From positions 1,588,001 through 1,652,000 of the forward strand of contig NZ_CP042467.1 in the NCBI RefSeq assembly GCF_007993755.1: DNA of 64,000 bases, in the 5' to 3' direction. Below, piece by piece: positions 62,154 through 64,000 of this stretch (the first letter of the stretch is position 1; every line of letters starts with the position of its first letter). This DNA comes from Microvenator marinus. Its GTDB lineage: Bacteria; Myxococcota_A; Bradymonadia; Bradymonadales; Bradymonadaceae. The notes under the pieces were generated by a model. That model did not search any database and had not been told where the DNA came from. It was given only the letters and a program-made list of their open reading frames with translations. The position numbers were made by a program, and so were the translations under genes.

Positions 62154-62891
62154 TCAGGTCCCCGCGTTGTAGAGCGCATCTCGAACGGATGCCCTGAAAT
62201 CAGGTTGAAGGCTTTCAAATGAGCGCAACAATTCCTTGATATTTCGCCGCTGTGAAAGCGGGTAATCATCACACACGGGGCATGCGACAGGTGAGATGCC
62301 GGCCTCGGCAACCCAGGCTTCTACCTTTCTTTCTTCCACAAGAATCATTGGGCGAATTGTGGAAACCCCGGCTTGCGACGGGGTAAGCGCCTTTAGAGGC
62401 TCGAGCTTTCGTTGAAAGAGCAGGTTCAGAAAAAACGTCTCAACCGCGTCGTCCAGATGATGGCCCATTGCAAGTTTGTTAAAGCCATTCTCCCCGCACC
62501 ACCGATTCAATATTCCACGCCTCATACGCGAACAAATCGAACAAGGAATCTGACCGGGCTTGAGATTCGCCTGAACCACCGAATGTGTGTCCTCTCGCAC
62601 GACCTCGCAAGGAATGCCGCAACGCTCTAATATATGGTCGAAACCCGCGCGATCAAAGCCAGGCTGGGCTTGGTCAAGATGAACTCCTGTCCATTCAAAA
62701 TCAAAATCTCCGCGCTCTTGTAGTGCACGCAGGACAAGGGCGAGCAAGATGGAATCTTTTCCGCCAGAGAGACCGACGGCGATGCGGTCGCCCGGAGAAA
62801 TGAGCTCAAAATCTCGCACGGCCCGCAGCACGAGCTGCATCAGGGCCTGAGATGGCCCCGGAATTTCGATATCCAATTTCTGAGCTTCCAT
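62154..62891 (-). CDS. TtcA-family tRNA thiolation PP-loop ATPase
   Basis: An ATP-dependent enzyme of 245 residues. The PP-loop is AVGLSGGKDSILLALVLRAL. An iron-sulfur CxxC pair is seen in PCSICSRMRRG, followed by GHHLDDAVETFFLNLLFQRKL; a second pair is ACPVCDDYPLSQR. TtcA puts sulfur on C32 of some tRNAs; other members of the family act on other tRNA positions, so the target nucleotide is not certain. It is divergent from the lipoprotein gene at 62966. Confidence 0.9.
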   Translation of the reverse strand: MEAQKLDIEIPGPSQALMQLVLRAVRDFELISPGDRIAVGLSGGKDSILLALVLRALQERGDFDFEWTGVHLDQAQPGFDRAGFDHILERCGIPCEVVREDTHSVVQANLKPGQIPCSICSRMRRGILNRWCGENGFNKLAMGHHLDDAVETFFLNLLFQRKLEPLKALTPSQAGVSTIRPMILVEERKVEAWVAEAGISPVACPVCDDYPLSQRRNIKELLRSFESLQPDFRASVRDALYNAGT

Positions 62892-62965
62892 ATTTCCGTC
62901 TCGGTATTGAATCGTGCACCAATTCGCGACACTATGCGCAAGCTTTCTATTTCGTTGAGTTCACT

Positions 62966-64000
62966 ATGTACAGATCTGCCGCGATTTTATCTCTCTTCAT
63001 TCTGGCTGCTTGCTCAGATGACGCACCCCAAACAACTCCAGATATGGGGACACAGACCGATCAAGATCAGTCAGACGCTCAGCCTGACCTCGCGCCACAA
63101 GCCGGAACCCTGGTTCGATTCTCCACAGATGGTGACGCGTTCTCGCTGCCCTTTCCTTCCGACCTTCGGCAGAAAGAAGATGGATCCATGGGATTCACAG
63201 ACTTTGAAAAGCTAAGCGCAAATCGCGTCGGTGGTCTATGGACCGCGGCTGCCGACGATCTGAAAACAGGCTGGGGACTCGCGAGCGCGTTCTATTTTTG
63301 GTTCGACGCTCCGATTGATACCTCGACTTTGCCCGCGCTCACCGACTCACAAAACCTCGAGTCTTCCTCAGTTCTACTCATCAACGTGGACCGCGAGTCT
63401 CCCGAGTTCAAAAGGGTGATGCCTATCGAATGCAAGTTCATCGAAACGGAAGGTACGTATCATGCCGCAAATCAGTTGGCTTGCATCAGCCCGTTTGGCG
63501 TCCTTCGGCATGCGAACACACGTTATGCCGCCGTCCTGACCAATCGCCTCCTAGATACTGAGGGCGAGCCGATCGGAGCGGAGTCTGGGTTTCTCGAGGC
63601 AGCGCAAACCGAGCCCTACACACAGACCCTTGAAGTCCTCGACGAGATGGGCCTCGGCGACCAGGTTCGAGCAGTTTCGGTCTTCACCACACACGACCCC
63701 AGCGCTCGACACCGTCAACTCTATAAGTACTACTCAAGTCTCCCTGACCCCGAGCTCGATGAGACCAAGCCGGTCGAAGTGCTTCGCGAGTATGACAATT
63801 ACATCGTGTTGCAGGCGTATTACGACCTACCGAACATTCAACAAGGACCACTTCCTTACGATACCCAACCTGCTGGCAACATTCTTTGGGACGATGAAGG
63901 CAACCCAATCGTGCAGTTTCAAGAGTCGGTACGCGTTCTGATCACCGTTCCAAAACAGGCGATGCCAGAGGCAGGTTTCCCCACCCTTTTCTACATGCAC
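62966..64000 (+). CDS. Secreted lipoprotein, 5' part only
   Basis: The first 345 codons of a gene that continues past the window. The start is ATG 62966: MYRSAAILSLFILAACSDD is a lipoprotein signal with box LAAC. A short linker of Asp/Gln/Thr/Pro follows (PDMGTQTDQDQSD). The visible part then reads FSLPFPSDLRQKEDGSMGFT and has a mixed alpha-beta pattern like the start of large secreted myxobacterial proteins with an alpha/beta-hydrolase further on, for example TLFYMH at the edge. The function cannot be judged until the rest is seen. Confidence 0.75.
   Translation, partial: MYRSAAILSLFILAACSDDAPQTTPDMGTQTDQDQSDAQPDLAPQAGTLVRFSTDGDAFSLPFPSDLRQKEDGSMGFTDFEKLSANRVGGLWTAAADDLKTGWGLASAFYFWFDAPIDTSTLPALTDSQNLESSSVLLINVDRESPEFKRVMPIECKFIETEGTYHAANQLACISPFGVLRHANTRYAAVLTNRLLDTEGEPIGAESGFLEAAQTEPYTQTLEVLDEMGLGDQVRAVSVFTTHDPSARHRQLYKYYSSLPDPELDETKPVEVLREYDNYIVLQAYYDLPNIQQGPLPYDTQPAGNILWDDEGNPIVQFQESVRVLITVPKQAMPEAGFPTLFYMH

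Overview
The window looks like chromosomal DNA of a free-living Gram-negative bacterium of the old deltaproteobacterial/myxobacterial grade (Myxococcota, Bradymonadota or relatives). The evidence is indirect: many secreted lipoproteins with a lipobox followed by an Asp/Met/Pro-rich linker and thrombospondin type 3-like calcium repeats, a DUF1592/DUF1552 gene pair, a FadN-type fatty-acid oxidation pair, a GldA/F/G-like ABC operon, an RND pump, RlpA, Slt, GlnE and BolA/Grx4. I cannot place it to genus from sequence alone. GC content looks to be in the mid-50s percent by eye (not computed). Genes are densely packed, with many 1- or 4-base start/stop overlaps. I see no tRNA, rRNA, CRISPR array, insertion sequence or phage module.

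Layout. 1-4654 (+): the end of a thioredoxin-like gene, then an RND adaptor and pump. 4635-12938 (-): glnE preceded by three envelope genes (large PPC/TSP3 lipoprotein, RlpA, FG-GAP lipoprotein). 13107-14675 (+): unknown membrane-anchored protein. 14676-16718 (-): rpsP-khpA-rimM-trmD with a recognisable promoter. 16907-18223 (-): bolA-grx4 and a small lipoprotein. 18302-22816 (+): an accessory-looking stretch with an AlbA_2-type ATP-binding regulator, a ParB-like-fold protein, and a STAND-type NTPase with a helical repeat region that is split by a frameshift. 22619-23047 (-): small lipoprotein overlapping that gene end to end. 23314-26913 (+): fadN-fadA, with a candidate TetR-type operator upstream and a clear intrinsic terminator downstream. 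26929-31214 (-): amidohydrolase lipoprotein, PAS histidine kinase and a small secreted protein. 31536-37871 (+): nuclease-fold protein, HerA-like ATPase and pyruvate carboxylase, followed by a small ORF of 55 residues. 38053-45440 (-): glycosyltransferase, EamA transporter, two lipoproteins, acyltransferase and membrane metallophosphoesterase. 45558-52480 (+): zinc-ribbon/DUF4234 protein, DUF1592/DUF1552 pair, then a coupled zinc-finger protein, PanE-like and TrmN6-like genes. 52452-62891 (-): radical SAM protein, DUF4340, GldG, GldF and GldA-like genes, ribF, Slt and ttcA. 62966-64000 (+): start of another lipoprotein, cut by the window edge.

How the parts fit. Most of the window is housekeeping (translation, tRNA modification, flavin synthesis, fatty-acid oxidation, anaplerosis) mixed with cell-envelope functions (efflux, peptidoglycan lysis, lipoproteins, phospholipid acylation). 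The most accessory-looking part is 18302-22816. It is the best candidate for an undescribed module, but its genes do not by themselves prove a joint system. Other points of interest are regulatory: a terminator built inside the coding end of a convergent gene, a palindrome on the -35 box of the nuclease gene, and a promoter plus U-tract hairpin in the rpsP leader.
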